A stretch of 64,000 nucleotides of DNA from DATEOR01 sp035698665 (GCA_035698665.1 DASSBN010000013.1:26083-90082); one strand, 5' to 3'. Positions 50,917-60,155 are shown, counted from the first letter of the stretch. The notes: a model not told the origin generated them from the letters alone. Made by a program: numbers and translations.

Positions 50917-52053
50917 ATGTTCGACACCCTGCGAGACCACCTGGACGTCATCTGGGGCTTCCTCGTCGCGCTCGCGGTTGTGCTCGTCCTCACCCCAGCG
51001 GTCGGCCGGGTCGCACGGGTGCTCGGGATCGTGGACGAGCCGATCGAGCGCCGCCGCATCCACCTCCAGGCGGTTCCTCGCCTGGGCGGCCTCGCGCTCT
51101 TCTTCGGCGTCTTCGTCCCCTCGCTTGCCTTCCTCGACCTCTCCGGGCCCTATCGCGGGATCCTGCTCGGCGCGGCACTCGCGACCACGATTGGCATGGC
51201 TGACGACTTCCGCGGTCTTCCGTGGTGGGTGAAGCTCGGCGGGCAGATCGGGGCGGCCGCGATCGCAATCGACTTCGGCGTGCGGATCGACCGCTTCACG
51301 TTCCCGATCCTCGGCATCCACGAGCTCCCGTTCTGGGCGGGAGTCGTCCTGACCCTCATCTGGATCGTCGCGATCATGAACATGGTCAACTTCCTCGACG
51401 GGCTCGACGGCCTGGCCGCGGGGATCTGCGGGATCTCGGGCGCGACCTTCGCCGTCATCGCGCTCTCGCTCGGAAAGCCCGAGGCCGCGGTGCTCTCGGC
51501 GATCATCGCCGGCGCCTGCCTCGGCTTCCTCCGCCACAACTTCTATCCCGCGCGGATCTTCATGGGAGACTCGGGCGCGCTCCTCATGGGCTTCCTGCTT
51601 GCGACCGTGTCCATCCAGGGGCTCCTGAAGACCGCCGCGACCGTGGCGCTCTTCTTCCCGCTCCTCGCGCTCGCCGTGCCGATCTTCGACACGTCCTTCG
51701 TCGTGCTTCGCCGGCTGAAACACCGCGAGCCGCTCTATCTCCCGGACCAGGCGCACCTGCACCACCGCTTCCTGCGGCGCGGGTTCACGCAGCGGAGGGC
51801 CGTGCTCTACCTCTACGCATGGTGCGCGATCCTCGGAGGCGCCGCGCTCGCCACGCGCTTCGTGCCCTTCCGCTCGGCGGGCGAGTGGCACCTCTGGCCG
51901 ACGCTCGCCGTCGCCCTCGTAGCCGCGATCGCCGTCGGGGCCACGTTTTACATCGTGATTGTCCTCGAGATCCTGAAGCTCACGCGCGTGCGTGCGTGGG
52001 CCGAGCGCAGGCGCGAGGCCAAGGATGAACAAAGTAAGGCGATTTCCGCTTAG
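50917..52053 (+). CDS. WecA/TagO-type undecaprenyl-phosphate glycosyl-1-phosphate transferase
   Basis: 378 residues with about ten membrane helices. Family motifs: GMADDFRGLP, NMVNFLDGLDGLAAG, MGDSGALLMGF and the C-terminal DQAHLHHRFLRRG, characteristic of polyprenyl-phosphate HexNAc-1-P transferases rather than MraY. It should load GlcNAc-1-P (or a related sugar) on the lipid carrier to begin a wall polymer. It abuts upp with no gap and precedes the ATP synthase genes, as wecA-like genes do in some actinobacteria. Confidence 0.9.
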   Translation: MFDTLRDHLDVIWGFLVALAVVLVLTPAVGRVARVLGIVDEPIERRRIHLQAVPRLGGLALFFGVFVPSLAFLDLSGPYRGILLGAALATTIGMADDFRGLPWWVKLGGQIGAAAIAIDFGVRIDRFTFPILGIHELPFWAGVVLTLIWIVAIMNMVNFLDGLDGLAAGICGISGATFAVIALSLGKPEAAVLSAIIAGACLGFLRHNFYPARIFMGDSGALLMGFLLATVSIQGLLKTAATVALFFPLLALAVPIFDTSFVVLRRLKHREPLYLPDQAHLHHRFLRRGFTQRRAVLYLYAWCAILGGAALATRFVPFRSAGEWHLWPTLAVALVAAIAVGATFYIVIVLEILKLTRVRAWAERRREAKDEQSKAISA

Positions 52054-52111
52054 TTAGGCGGTTTTCGGCGTCACGAAGTGCCTCCGGGCTGCTACGCTTG
52101 CGGCGAATAAG

Positions 52112-52321
52112 ATGCTGGCGAGCGTGGCGGCTGGACGCACTTCGATGGATCCGATGGGCGCTGGAGCGCTTCTCGCAGGTGTGCTCTTCGCCTGCGTGGG
52201 CCTCGGGGCGCTGCTCGGCCTCGCGATCGGCTCCGTCGGAGGCGGGATCGCGATCGGAGCGGTGATCGGGATCCCCGCAGCAATCGTCTCGGTCTACGTT
52301 CGCTACAAGGACTCCCTCTGA
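52112..52321 (+). CDS. Small two-helix membrane protein, AtpZ-like
   Basis: At most 69 residues, with two hydrophobic helices separated by Gly-rich turns (GLGALLGLAIGSVGGGIAIG), typical of the small protein found at the head of atp operons (AtpZ or AtpI family). ATG codons at 52145 and 52154 are possible internal starts that remove a polar tail. It overlaps the next gene by one base, so the two are coupled. Confidence in the family is moderate because the protein is so short. Confidence 0.6.
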   Translation: MLASVAAGRTSMDPMGAGALLAGVLFACVGLGALLGLAIGSVGGGIAIGAVIGIPAAIVSVYVRYKDSL

Positions 52322-52713
52322 TGCCCACCACCGTTCTCACGCCCAGACCGATGCCCGAGCGGCGCCTGCCCGTGATCGCGGGCGGTGCGGTCGTCGCGCT
52401 CGCGCTGCCGATCTTTCTCGTGGCCGGCTGGCCGGTGCGCGGCTGGTTGCTCGGCGCCGTCCTCTGGGTGGCGAGCCAGCTGCTCGGGATCCTCTTCAAC
52501 CGCGTCGGGATCGGTGAGCCGAACCTGCGCGGGTCCGGTGTCGTCGCCTTCGGGATGATGGCGCGCGGGATCCTGCTCATGATCGTCGCGGTGGCCGTCG
52601 CCGCCACGAACCCGACACTGGCGCTCGCCGGCGCGCTCGTCTATGCGCTCGCGTATTCGGTCGAGCTCGGTCTCAGCCTGACGATCTACTTCTCGGGAGA
52701 GACAAAGCGGTGA
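52321..52713 (+). CDS. ATP synthase protein I-like membrane protein
   Basis: 130 residues, four predicted membrane helices. Position directly before atpB, with size and a polar N-terminus, matches AtpI, thought to help c-ring assembly. Sequence similarity is weak in this family, so the call rests mostly on context. It overlaps atpB by four bases (GTGA). Confidence 0.65.
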   Translation: MPTTVLTPRPMPERRLPVIAGGAVVALALPIFLVAGWPVRGWLLGAVLWVASQLLGILFNRVGIGEPNLRGSGVVAFGMMARGILLMIVAVAVAATNPTLALAGALVYALAYSVELGLSLTIYFSGETKR

Positions 52714-53558
52714 ACGCGCTCTACGGTGCCATGAACGTCGTCCTCGCCGCCACGGAGGACTTCGAGCCGCAGGACGAGTTCGAGCTCCCGGCCTGGGTCT
52801 CGATCCACATCGGGCCGCTCGACATGTCCATCAACAAGGCGGTCGTCTATCTCCTCGTCGGCGCCGCGGTCACCTGCATCCTCGGGATCTGGATCATGCG
52901 ATTCGGGCTGTCGCTTCGGCCCAACCGCCGGCAGACGATCGGCGAAGCGCTCTACGACCTGATCTACGGGCAGATCGCCGAGTCGAGCCTGCCGTCGAAG
53001 GGCCTTGCCCTCTGGTTCCCCTACGTCGCGGCGCTCTTCCTCTTCATTTGGATCTTGAACCTGATCGGCTTCATCCCGTTGCCGATCTCGGACGAGCACG
53101 TCCACATCGCCGGGGTCGAGGTGCCTACCTGGGGCGTTTACGCGGCGACCGCGAACCTCTCGGTGACGCTGGCTCTCGCGCTCATCACCTTCGTCGCGAC
53201 GCACTTCGAAGGCATCCGCTTCAACGGGCCGGTTCGCTACTTCAAGAGCTGGGTGCCGCAGGGCGCGCCCGGCCCGCTGCTCGCCCTCATCGTGCCGCTC
53301 GAGGTCATCTCGCAATTCATGCGGCTCATCTCGCTCTCAGTCCGTCTCTTCGCGAACATGCTCGCGGGCCACATGCTGATCCTCGTCATGATCGGCCTGA
53401 TCTTCATCTTCGAGTCGTACGCCCTCATCGTCATCGCCGTGCCCGTCGCGACGGCGGTCTACATCTTCGAGGTCGCGATCGTGGTCACGATCCAGGCCTT
53501 CGTCTTCGCCCTCTTGTCCGCCATCTACATCGGCGGCGCCATCGAACCCGAGCACTAG
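52710..53558 (+). CDS. atpB: F-type ATP synthase subunit a
   Basis: 282 residues, six or so membrane helices, the stator half of the proton channel. The essential Arg is in SLSVRLFANMLAGHML. The N-terminal part is longer than in E. coli and lies outside or in the periplasmic face. Start GTG 52710 overlaps the previous gene. Its stop is part of the AGGAGG ribosome site of atpE. Confidence 0.95.
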   Translation: MNALYGAMNVVLAATEDFEPQDEFELPAWVSIHIGPLDMSINKAVVYLLVGAAVTCILGIWIMRFGLSLRPNRRQTIGEALYDLIYGQIAESSLPSKGLALWFPYVAALFLFIWILNLIGFIPLPISDEHVHIAGVEVPTWGVYAATANLSVTLALALITFVATHFEGIRFNGPVRYFKSWVPQGAPGPLLALIVPLEVISQFMRLISLSVRLFANMLAGHMLILVMIGLIFIFESYALIVIAVPVATAVYIFEVAIVVTIQAFVFALLSAIYIGGAIEPEH

Positions 53559-53568
53559 GAGGCTCAAC

Positions 53569-53829
53569 TTGACGACAGTTCTCGCAGCACTCGACGGCAA
53601 CGTCGCCGACATGGGGAAGGCCATCGCCTTCGGCGTCGGCGTCGGCCTCGGCGCGGTCGGCGCCGGCATCGGCATCGGCAACATCTTCGGCTCGATGATT
53701 CAGGCGGTCGCCCGCCAGCCCGAGCTCCGCGGCGAGCTCACCGGCATCCAGTGGCTCGGCTTCGCGCTCACCGAGGCAGTCGTCTTCTACGCGCTCCTCG
53801 GCGGCCTGCTCGCCTACGTGCTCGTCTAG
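53569..53829 (+). CDS. atpE: F-type ATP synthase subunit c
   Basis: 86 residues, a helical hairpin. The polar loop RQP is at 49-51 and the ion-carrying Glu69 sits in GFALTEAVVFYALL. The Gly-rich first helix (GVGVGLGAVGAGIGIGN) is typical. The sequence around Glu69 does not show the extra Gln/Ser ligands of Na+ c-rings, so protons are likely. The start codon is TTG (53569), with AGGAGG six bases upstream. Confidence 0.96.
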   Translation: MTTVLAALDGNVADMGKAIAFGVGVGLGAVGAGIGIGNIFGSMIQAVARQPELRGELTGIQWLGFALTEAVVFYALLGGLLAYVLV

Positions 53830-53832
53830 CGG

Positions 53833-54351
53833 ATGATCTTCGCCGACCTCATCTCCGTCGTCCCGGGCCTGATGGTCTGGACGGTGATCGCGTTCGGGAT
53901 CACGTTCTTCGTCCTGCGCAAGTTCGCCTTCTCGCGCATCCAGGGGATCATCGAGGAGCGGCGCGACCGGATCCGCGAGGCGCTCGACGAGGCGGACAAG
54001 GCCCGGCAAGAGGCGCGCGAGCTCCGCGAGCTGACCAAGCAGGAGCGCGAGGAGGCGAAGGCCGAGCGCGAGCGCATCCTCGACGAGAGCCGTCGCCAGG
54101 CCCAGGCCCAGCTCGACCAGTCTCGCGCCCAGGCGGACGAGGACCTGAAGCGCCGCCTCGAGGAGAACAAGCGCGAGATCGAGGCCGAAAACCGCCGCCT
54201 GGCCGAGCAGATCCGCCGCGACGTCGTCGAGCTCACGCTCCTCGCCGCGGAGAAGGTGACCGGCAAGTCTCTCGACGCCGACGACCAGCGCCGCCTCATC
54301 GACGAGACGATCGAAGAGGTCGACGTGAAGAAGCTGGTCTCGGAGAATTAG
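53833..54351 (+). CDS. atpF: F-type ATP synthase subunit b
   Basis: 172 residues: one N-terminal membrane helix (VVPGLMVWTVIAFGITFFVL), then a long, highly charged coiled-coil stalk from about residue 35 to the end. Single b gene, no b' copy seen. It starts three bases after atpE, and its stop lies within the ribosome site of atpH. Confidence 0.95.
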   Translation: MIFADLISVVPGLMVWTVIAFGITFFVLRKFAFSRIQGIIEERRDRIREALDEADKARQEARELRELTKQEREEAKAERERILDESRRQAQAQLDQSRAQADEDLKRRLEENKREIEAENRRLAEQIRRDVVELTLLAAEKVTGKSLDADDQRRLIDETIEEVDVKKLVSEN

Positions 54352-54359
54352 GAGAAGAG

Positions 54360-54890
54360 TTGGCTGTTGCCCACCGCGTCTATGCCGAGGCTCTCCTCCA
54401 GGCATCCAAGGAGAAGGACGTTCTCCCAAGTGTGCGCGAGGAGTTCGACGCGTTCGCCGCGGCGCTTGCGGAATCGGAGGAGCTGCGCGGCTTTCTCCGC
54501 AATCCCCAGGTGGAGACGGAGACGAAGCTCGCCGCGCTCGACGACCTCCTCGCCGGCAGGAACCAGATCTTCCTGAACTTCGTCCATCTCCTCGCCGAGA
54601 AGGGGCGGATCGCGCAGGTCGAGGAGGTGCACGAGGAATTCGGACGGCTGCTCGCGCGCGAGGAGCGCGTCCTCGAGCTCGAGCTGACCACCGCGGTCGA
54701 GCTCTCCGACAAGGAGGCTGCCAAGGTGGTCAAGCAGATCGAGGAGGCCTCCGGCCGAAGCGTCGTCGCCACGCGGACGGTCGACCCCGACATCATCGGC
54801 GGCATCGTCGTCCAGGCCGGCTCGGTGCGCGCCGACGCGAGCGTCCGCGGCCGCCTCGACCAGCTCCGTGAAGAACTGATCAATCGCTAA
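54360..54890 (+). CDS. atpH: F-type ATP synthase subunit delta
   Basis: 176 residues, delta/OSCP family. It begins AVAHRVYAEALLQASKE and ends in DPDIIGGIVVQAGSV and ASVRGRLDQLREEL, the C-terminal signature. The start is TTG 54360, five bases after AGGAG; the longer open frame upstream is a shadow of atpF. It connects the top of the F1 head to subunit b. Confidence 0.94.
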   Translation: MAVAHRVYAEALLQASKEKDVLPSVREEFDAFAAALAESEELRGFLRNPQVETETKLAALDDLLAGRNQIFLNFVHLLAEKGRIAQVEEVHEEFGRLLAREERVLELELTTAVELSDKEAAKVVKQIEEASGRSVVATRTVDPDIIGGIVVQAGSVRADASVRGRLDQLREELINR

Positions 54891-54901
54891 GGAGAACTGT
54901 C

Positions 54902-56443
54902 TTGAAGCTACGCCCTGAAGAGATCACGTCGATCCTGAAGCAGCGGATCGCCGAGGCAGACGTCGAGACCGACCTCGCCGAAGTCGGCACCGTGCTCGAG
55001 ATCGGCGACGGCATCGCCCGCGTCTACGGCCTCGAGAACTGTGTCGCCGGCGAGATGCTCGACCTCGGCGCCGACGTCACCGGCGTCGCGCTCAACCTCG
55101 AGGAGGACAACGTCGGCGTCGCCCTCTTCGGCGAGTGGGAGAAGGTGGGCGAGGGCGATCCGGTCAAGCGCACCGGCGCCGTCATCAGCGTGCCCGTCGG
55201 CGACGAGCTCGTCGGGCGCATCGTGAACCCACTCGGGATTCCGGTGGACGGCGGTGAGCCGATCAAGGCCTCCGAGCACCGCCCGCTCGAGTTCAAGGCT
55301 CCCGGCGTCGTCAAGCGCCAGCCCGTGAAGGAGCCGCTCCAGACCGGCATCAAGGCGATCGACTCGATGATCCCGATCGGCCGCGGCCAGCGCGAGCTCG
55401 TCATCGGCGACCGCTCGACCGGCAAGACGGCCATCCTCGTCGACGCGATCCTGAACCAGAAGGGCCAGGACGTGATCTGCGTCTACGTCGCCATCGGCCA
55501 GAAGGCCTCGACGGTCGCGCAGGTCTACGAGCGCCTCCGCGACGCGGGCGCGATGGACTACACGATCATCGTCACCGCATCCGCGAGCGAGGCCGCGCCG
55601 ATCAAGTGGATGGCGCCCTACGCGGGCTGCGCGATGGGCGAGTACTTCCTCTACAGCGGGCGCCACGCGCTCTGCGTGTACGACGATCTCTCCAAGCACG
55701 CCGACGCCTACCGGCAGATGTCGCTCCTCCTTCGCCGCCCGCCCGGCCGCGAGGCCTTCCCGGGCGACGTCTTCTACCTCCACTCACGCCTGCTCGAGCG
55801 CGCCTGCAAGCTCTCCGATGACGAGGGCGGCGGCTCGCTGACGGCGCTGCCGGTGATCGAGACGCAGGCCGGAGACGTCTCGGCCTACATCCCGACGAAC
55901 GTCATCTCGATCACGGACGGTCAGATCTTTCTGGAGTCGGATCTCTTCTACTCGGGCGTGAGGCCGGCGATCAACGTCGGCATCTCGGTCTCGCGCGTGG
56001 GCGGCAATGCTCAGGTGCGCGCCATGCGAAAGGTGGCCGGGCGCCTGAAGCTCGACCTGGCCCAGTACCGCGAGCTCGAGGCCTTCGCCCAGTTCGGCTC
56101 CGAGCTCGACCCCGCGACGCAGCGCACGCTGGCCCGCGGCGAGCGCATGGTCGCGACGCTGAACCAGCCGCAGTACCAGCCGTGGCCCGTCGAGGAGCAG
56201 GTCGTCGCGATCTTCGCGGGGATCAACGGCTACCTCGACGACATCCCGACCGCCCAGGTCTCACGCTTCCAGGACGAGCTGCGCGAGTATCTGCGCACCG
56301 AGGGCTCGGTCTACGACGAGCTCCGCGAGCAAAAGGATCTCTCCGACGACCTGCAGGAGAAGCTCAGCTCGGAGATCGAAAGGTTCAAGTCGAACTTCGC
56401 GGTGAAGGAAGACGCCGGTCTCGTAGGAGCGGCAGCGGAATAG
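54902..56443 (+). CDS. atpA: F-type ATP synthase subunit alpha
   Basis: 513 residues. Walker A GDRSTGKT at 169-176 (the regulatory, non-catalytic alpha site), GRGQRELVIG upstream, and the arginine-finger region VGISVSRVGGNAQ. Start TTG 54902, seven bases after AAGGAG. Normal length and all motifs intact. The stop TAG overlaps the proposed ATA start of atpG. Confidence 0.96.
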   Translation: MKLRPEEITSILKQRIAEADVETDLAEVGTVLEIGDGIARVYGLENCVAGEMLDLGADVTGVALNLEEDNVGVALFGEWEKVGEGDPVKRTGAVISVPVGDELVGRIVNPLGIPVDGGEPIKASEHRPLEFKAPGVVKRQPVKEPLQTGIKAIDSMIPIGRGQRELVIGDRSTGKTAILVDAILNQKGQDVICVYVAIGQKASTVAQVYERLRDAGAMDYTIIVTASASEAAPIKWMAPYAGCAMGEYFLYSGRHALCVYDDLSKHADAYRQMSLLLRRPPGREAFPGDVFYLHSRLLERACKLSDDEGGGSLTALPVIETQAGDVSAYIPTNVISITDGQIFLESDLFYSGVRPAINVGISVSRVGGNAQVRAMRKVAGRLKLDLAQYRELEAFAQFGSELDPATQRTLARGERMVATLNQPQYQPWPVEEQVVAIFAGINGYLDDIPTAQVSRFQDELREYLRTEGSVYDELREQKDLSDDLQEKLSSEIERFKSNFAVKEDAGLVGAAAE

Positions 56444-57330
56444 CCACCGTCCAGGACATCAAGCGGCGCCTTCGCTCGGTTCGCAACACGCGCAAGATCA
56501 CGAAGGCGATGGAGCTCGTGGCGGCGGCCAAGCTCCGCCGTGCCGAGGCGAGGATCGAGGCGCTTCGGCCCTACGCCGACCGCATGCGGGAGCTCATGAT
56601 CGGCACCGCGCGCGCGACGCCGTCCCGCCAATTCCCACTCCTCGAGGAGCGGGATGTCCAAACCGTGGCCATCCTCCCGATCACAGGCGACCGCGGCCTC
56701 GCCGGCGCCTTCAACGCGCAGATCCTCCGCCGCTCTTTCGCACTCGAGCGCGAGGCGCGCGGCGAGGGCCAGAGCGCGCGGTGGGTCGTCGTCGGCAAGA
56801 AGGGCCGTTCGTCTCTTCGCTTCCGCCGCTACGACGTCGACCAGGCCTGGACGGACTTCACCGACCGGCCCGCCTACTCGGACGCCGTCGGGATCGCCCA
56901 CAAGCTGGCCGAGCTCTACACCGAGCGCGAAGTCGACCGCGTCGTGATCGTCTACAACCACTACGAGTCGGCGCTCACGCAGCGCGTCGTCGTCGAGGAC
57001 GTGCTCCCGATCCCGCGCTCCGCGCTCGAGGAGGAAGAGGAGAAGACGCCGTACGAGATCGCGCTCGAGGGCGATTTCCTCTACGAGCCCGAGCCCGAGG
57101 AGATTCTCACCCGGCTTCTGCCGACGTATCTCGAGACGAGCATCTACCGGGCGCTGCTCGAGTCGGCGGCCTCCGAGCACGGGGCTCGCATGACCGCGAT
57201 GCGAAACGCGTCGAAGAACGCGGGCGAGCTCATCGACCGGCTCACCCTCGACATGAACCGGGCCCGGCAGGCCGAGATCACCCAGGAGATCCTGGAGGTC
57301 GTCGCCGGCGCCGACGCGCTAACGCAGTAG
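56440..57330 (+). CDS. atpG: F-type ATP synthase subunit gamma (non-canonical ATA start)
   Basis: 296 residues. Central rotor shaft. The N-terminus reads IATVQDIKRRLRSVRNTRKI with the family's usual first block (normally MAxxxDIKxRIxSVxNTxKI), and the C-terminus has SEHGARMTAMRNASKNAGEL. No ATG, GTG or TTG lies in frame near this block: the codon at the expected start is ATA (56440-56442), overlapping the atpA stop (ATAG). AGGAG (56425-56429) is ten bases upstream. The first in-frame ATG would remove about 20 essential residues. No atpD or atpC follows. Confidence 0.92.
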   Translation: MATVQDIKRRLRSVRNTRKITKAMELVAAAKLRRAEARIEALRPYADRMRELMIGTARATPSRQFPLLEERDVQTVAILPITGDRGLAGAFNAQILRRSFALEREARGEGQSARWVVVGKKGRSSLRFRRYDVDQAWTDFTDRPAYSDAVGIAHKLAELYTEREVDRVVIVYNHYESALTQRVVVEDVLPIPRSALEEEEEKTPYEIALEGDFLYEPEPEEILTRLLPTYLETSIYRALLESAASEHGARMTAMRNASKNAGELIDRLTLDMNRARQAEITQEILEVVAGADALTQ

Positions 57331-57355
57331 CGGCCCCGGCGTCCTACCTGACGAG

Positions 57356-58303
57356 ATGAAGACGGCGCTCGTCGTCGCAGCCGTCGCAGTGGCGGTCGTC
57401 GCGGTCGCGGCGGTCGCCGGGACGCGCGGCCCGGGGAACGCGGCCGAGGCGCGCGCGGCCGACGCGCCGTGGACCTTCGCGGCTCCCATGTCGCAGCGAC
57501 GCAGCTACATCGCCGCCGCCGAGCTCGACCGCAAGATCTACGCGGCCGGCGGCATGGTGGGGGAGACGGGGCGCTTCCTCTCCGTCTTCCAGCGCTTCGA
57601 TCCGGCGGCGAACGACTGGGTCACGCTCACGCCCCTGCCCGACCCGACGCGGGCCGCCGCGGGCGCTGCGCTCGACGGAGTGGTCTACGTCTTCGGCGGC
57701 CAGACCGACGCCGGCGTCACCGACCGCGTGCTCGCCTATGACATCGCAAAGGGCGAGTGGGAGGACCGCGCGCCGCTCCCACGCCCGCTCTTCAACGAGG
57801 CCGCCGTGGCGATGGACGGGAAGATCTACGTCCTCGGAGGCTTCAGCGGCGGCAAGGAGCTCCGAAGCGTCTACGTCTACGACCCCCCCTCCGACTCCTG
57901 GTCCGTGTCCGCCCCGATGCCGATCCCGAACCACACCTTTGGGGCCGTCGACTTCCAGGGCGGAATCTGGACCTTCGGCGGCCGGCGCGGTGAGGAAACC
58001 CTCCGCGACGTCTTCATCTTCGACCCACAGGCGGAGAAGTGGCGGGCCGGGCCGACGATGCCGAAGCCGATGGAGCTGAACGGCACCGCGGTCTGGGGCC
58101 CGGAGATCCACACCATCTGGGAGCACACGTACCAGATCTACGACGCGCGCACGGGAGAGTGGAGCCAGGGCCCGGAGCCGCTCGTCCCTAGGCACGGTCT
58201 CAAGGCCTTCGCAATCGACGGAACGCTCTATGCCGTGGGGGGGTGCACGACCGAGTTGCACGACTCCCAGGTCGTCGAAGCGCGAAACATCGCAATCCGC
58301 TAA
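57356..58303 (+). CDS. Secreted Kelch-repeat protein
   Basis: 315 residues. A hydrophobic N-terminus (TALVVAAVAVAVVAVAAVAG) is a signal peptide or anchor. About six Kelch motifs follow, with the double Gly and spaced aromatic pattern, e.g. GRKIYAAGG-like DRKIYAAGGMVGET, GVVYVFGGQTD, GKIYVLGGFSG, GGIWTFGGRRG and GTLYAVGGCTT. Together they should form a beta-propeller outside the membrane. The ligand is unknown. It sits where atpD and atpC would usually be, 25 bp after atpG. Confidence 0.85.
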   Translation: MKTALVVAAVAVAVVAVAAVAGTRGPGNAAEARAADAPWTFAAPMSQRRSYIAAAELDRKIYAAGGMVGETGRFLSVFQRFDPAANDWVTLTPLPDPTRAAAGAALDGVVYVFGGQTDAGVTDRVLAYDIAKGEWEDRAPLPRPLFNEAAVAMDGKIYVLGGFSGGKELRSVYVYDPPSDSWSVSAPMPIPNHTFGAVDFQGGIWTFGGRRGEETLRDVFIFDPQAEKWRAGPTMPKPMELNGTAVWGPEIHTIWEHTYQIYDARTGEWSQGPEPLVPRHGLKAFAIDGTLYAVGGCTTELHDSQVVEARNIAIR

Positions 58304-58393
58304 CTTTCCGCCGCCCGGATGCGTCTAAGCATCTGGTTGGCCGCCCGGCACACGTACGCGCGGCCGGGTACGTACCCAAAGAGGAGGGCAGAC

Positions 58394-60058
58394 GTGACAG
58401 GAAAGAGAGTGCTGCTGCTCGTCGTCGCCTTGCTCGGCGCATTCGCGCTTGCCGCCGCTGGTTGCGGTGGCGGTAACGAGACGTCGACGGGCGGAGCGGG
58501 CACTAGCGGCGGCGAAGGGACACCAGCCGCCAATCAGACGATGACGATCGGTTGGGGTGCGGAGCCGCCTTCGCTGGATCCGGGCCTCGCGACCGACACG
58601 ACGTCGTCGAACGTGCTTCTGAACATCATGGATCCGCTCGTCAGGCTGAACCCGGACACGCTTGAAGCCGTGCCGAGCCTGGCAGAGAGCTGGGATGTCA
58701 GCGAGGACGGCAAGACCGTGACGTTCCACCTGCGGCAGGACGGCAAGTGGACGAACGGCGATCCCGTCACCGCGAGCGACTTCGTCTATTCCTGGAAGAG
58801 GACGCTGTCGCCCGAGCTGGCTGCCGACTATGCGTACCAGCTCTACGGCATCGAAGGCGCGCAGGAGTACAACGCGTGCCAGAAGAACTGCGATGCCCTC
58901 GCCGACAAGGTCGGCGTTTCGGCGCCCGACGACTACACGCTTGAGGTCAAGCTGACGTCGCCGCAGCCGTGGTTCATCCAGCAGGCGTCGCATCACTCGT
59001 TCCTCGCCGTGAACCAGTCGGCGGTGGAGCAGTTCGGCGACAAGTGGACGGAGCCGCAGAACATCGTGACCGACGGGCCGTTCAAGCTCGCGAAGTGGGA
59101 GCACGACGCCGAGATCGACCTCGTCAAGAACGACGACTGGCGTGACGCCAAGGACGTCAGCCTCACGAGCGTGCCGGGCAAGATCATCGTCGACGGCACG
59201 ACGCGCGTGCAGGCGTTCGAGTCGGGCGAGATCGACACGCTCGACGGCGGCGGACTTCCTCCGGACGAGATCGCTCGCCTGAAGGAGACGCCCGAGTACG
59301 AGGCCTATCCCTCGCTGGGGACGTACTACTACGGCTTCAACATCAAGAACATCTCGGACATTCACGAGCGGCGCGCTCTGTCGCTCGCCGTGAACCGGCA
59401 GGAGATCATCGACCAGATCGCCCAGGCGGATCAGATCCCGGCAACGGGTATGTCCCCGCAGGGCATCTCTGGCTTCGACACGATCAACCCGGACTCGCCG
59501 TGGACGCCCGCAGCGGGCGACCTCGATCAGGCGAAGGACGAGATGTCGCAGGCCGCGAATCCGAAGACGGACATCAACCTGTTCTTCAACGACTCGCCAG
59601 GCCACAAGGAGATCGCCACTGCCGTCCAGGCGCAGTGGAAGGAGCTCGGTGTCAACACCACGCTGAAGCAGCAGGAGTGGGCGCAGTACCTCGAGTTCCT
59701 GGGCCCGCCGCCGAACGACGCGGTGGACGTGTATCGCCTCGGGTGGATCTACGACTTCCCCGATGCGATCAACGGCCTCGAGCTCTGGACGTGTGACTCC
59801 GGCAACAACAACACGAACTACTGCGACAAGTCGTTCGACGACCTCGTCGCACAGGCTCGGCAGACGCCGGACGATTCAGCCAGGTACGAGATCTACGCGC
59901 AGCTTGAAGACAAGCTGTTCGGCCAGGACGGCGCACTGCCGATCCTCCCGATCTACTGGTACACGTTCCCGAACCTCGAGAAGCTCTCGATCAAGGACAC
60001 GTTCAACATCAACCCGCTCGACCAGTTCGACCTCACCCAGGTGGTGGTGAAGGGCTAG
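58394..60058 (+). CDS. Oligopeptide-binding lipoprotein of an ABC importer (SBP family 5)
   Basis: 554 residues. Lipoprotein signal with a lipobox ending AAGC (Cys24) when translation begins at GTG 58394, which has GAGGAGGG six to thirteen bases upstream; an earlier ATG (58319) would bury the signal, so I reject it. The family signature lies in PSLAESWDVSEDGKTVTFHL and WTNGDPVTASDFVYSWKR. Binds peptides or similar and hands them to the permeases downstream. It is separated from them by a strong hairpin, so it is probably made in excess. Confidence 0.92.
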   Translation: MTGKRVLLLVVALLGAFALAAAGCGGGNETSTGGAGTSGGEGTPAANQTMTIGWGAEPPSLDPGLATDTTSSNVLLNIMDPLVRLNPDTLEAVPSLAESWDVSEDGKTVTFHLRQDGKWTNGDPVTASDFVYSWKRTLSPELAADYAYQLYGIEGAQEYNACQKNCDALADKVGVSAPDDYTLEVKLTSPQPWFIQQASHHSFLAVNQSAVEQFGDKWTEPQNIVTDGPFKLAKWEHDAEIDLVKNDDWRDAKDVSLTSVPGKIIVDGTTRVQAFESGEIDTLDGGGLPPDEIARLKETPEYEAYPSLGTYYYGFNIKNISDIHERRALSLAVNRQEIIDQIAQADQIPATGMSPQGISGFDTINPDSPWTPAAGDLDQAKDEMSQAANPKTDINLFFNDSPGHKEIATAVQAQWKELGVNTTLKQQEWAQYLEFLGPPPNDAVDVYRLGWIYDFPDAINGLELWTCDSGNNNTNYCDKSFDDLVAQARQTPDDSARYEIYAQLEDKLFGQDGALPILPIYWYTFPNLEKLSIKDTFNINPLDQFDLTQVVVKG

Positions 60059-60082
60059 TCGGGTAAGAGGAAGTACCGGACG

Positions 60083-60106
60083 GGCGGGGCGCTTCGGCGC
60101 CCCGCC
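60083..60106 (+). terminator. UUCG-capped hairpin between binding protein and permease genes
   Basis: GGCGGGGCGC, tetraloop TTCG, GCGCCCCGCC: a perfect 10-bp GC stem without a T-run. Likely protects the 3' end of the binding-protein mRNA or acts as a partial terminator. Confidence 0.7.
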
Positions 60107-60125
60107 TGCTCCATTCGCTTCACCG

Positions 60126-60155
60126 TTGCGAACTTAGGGTAATCGGGTACACAAT
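60126..60155 (+). promoter_or_regulatory. Possible second promoter for the permease genes
   Basis: TTGCGA (60126-60131), 18-bp spacer, CACAAT (60150-60155), eight bases before the ATG of the first permease gene. Moderate match. Confidence 0.45.

Noticed and set aside
58319..58393. Earlier ATG start for the peptide-binding lipoprotein
   Set aside because: It adds 25 polar residues before the lipoprotein signal and lacks a ribosome site; GTG 58394 follows GAGGAGGG and gives a proper lipobox.
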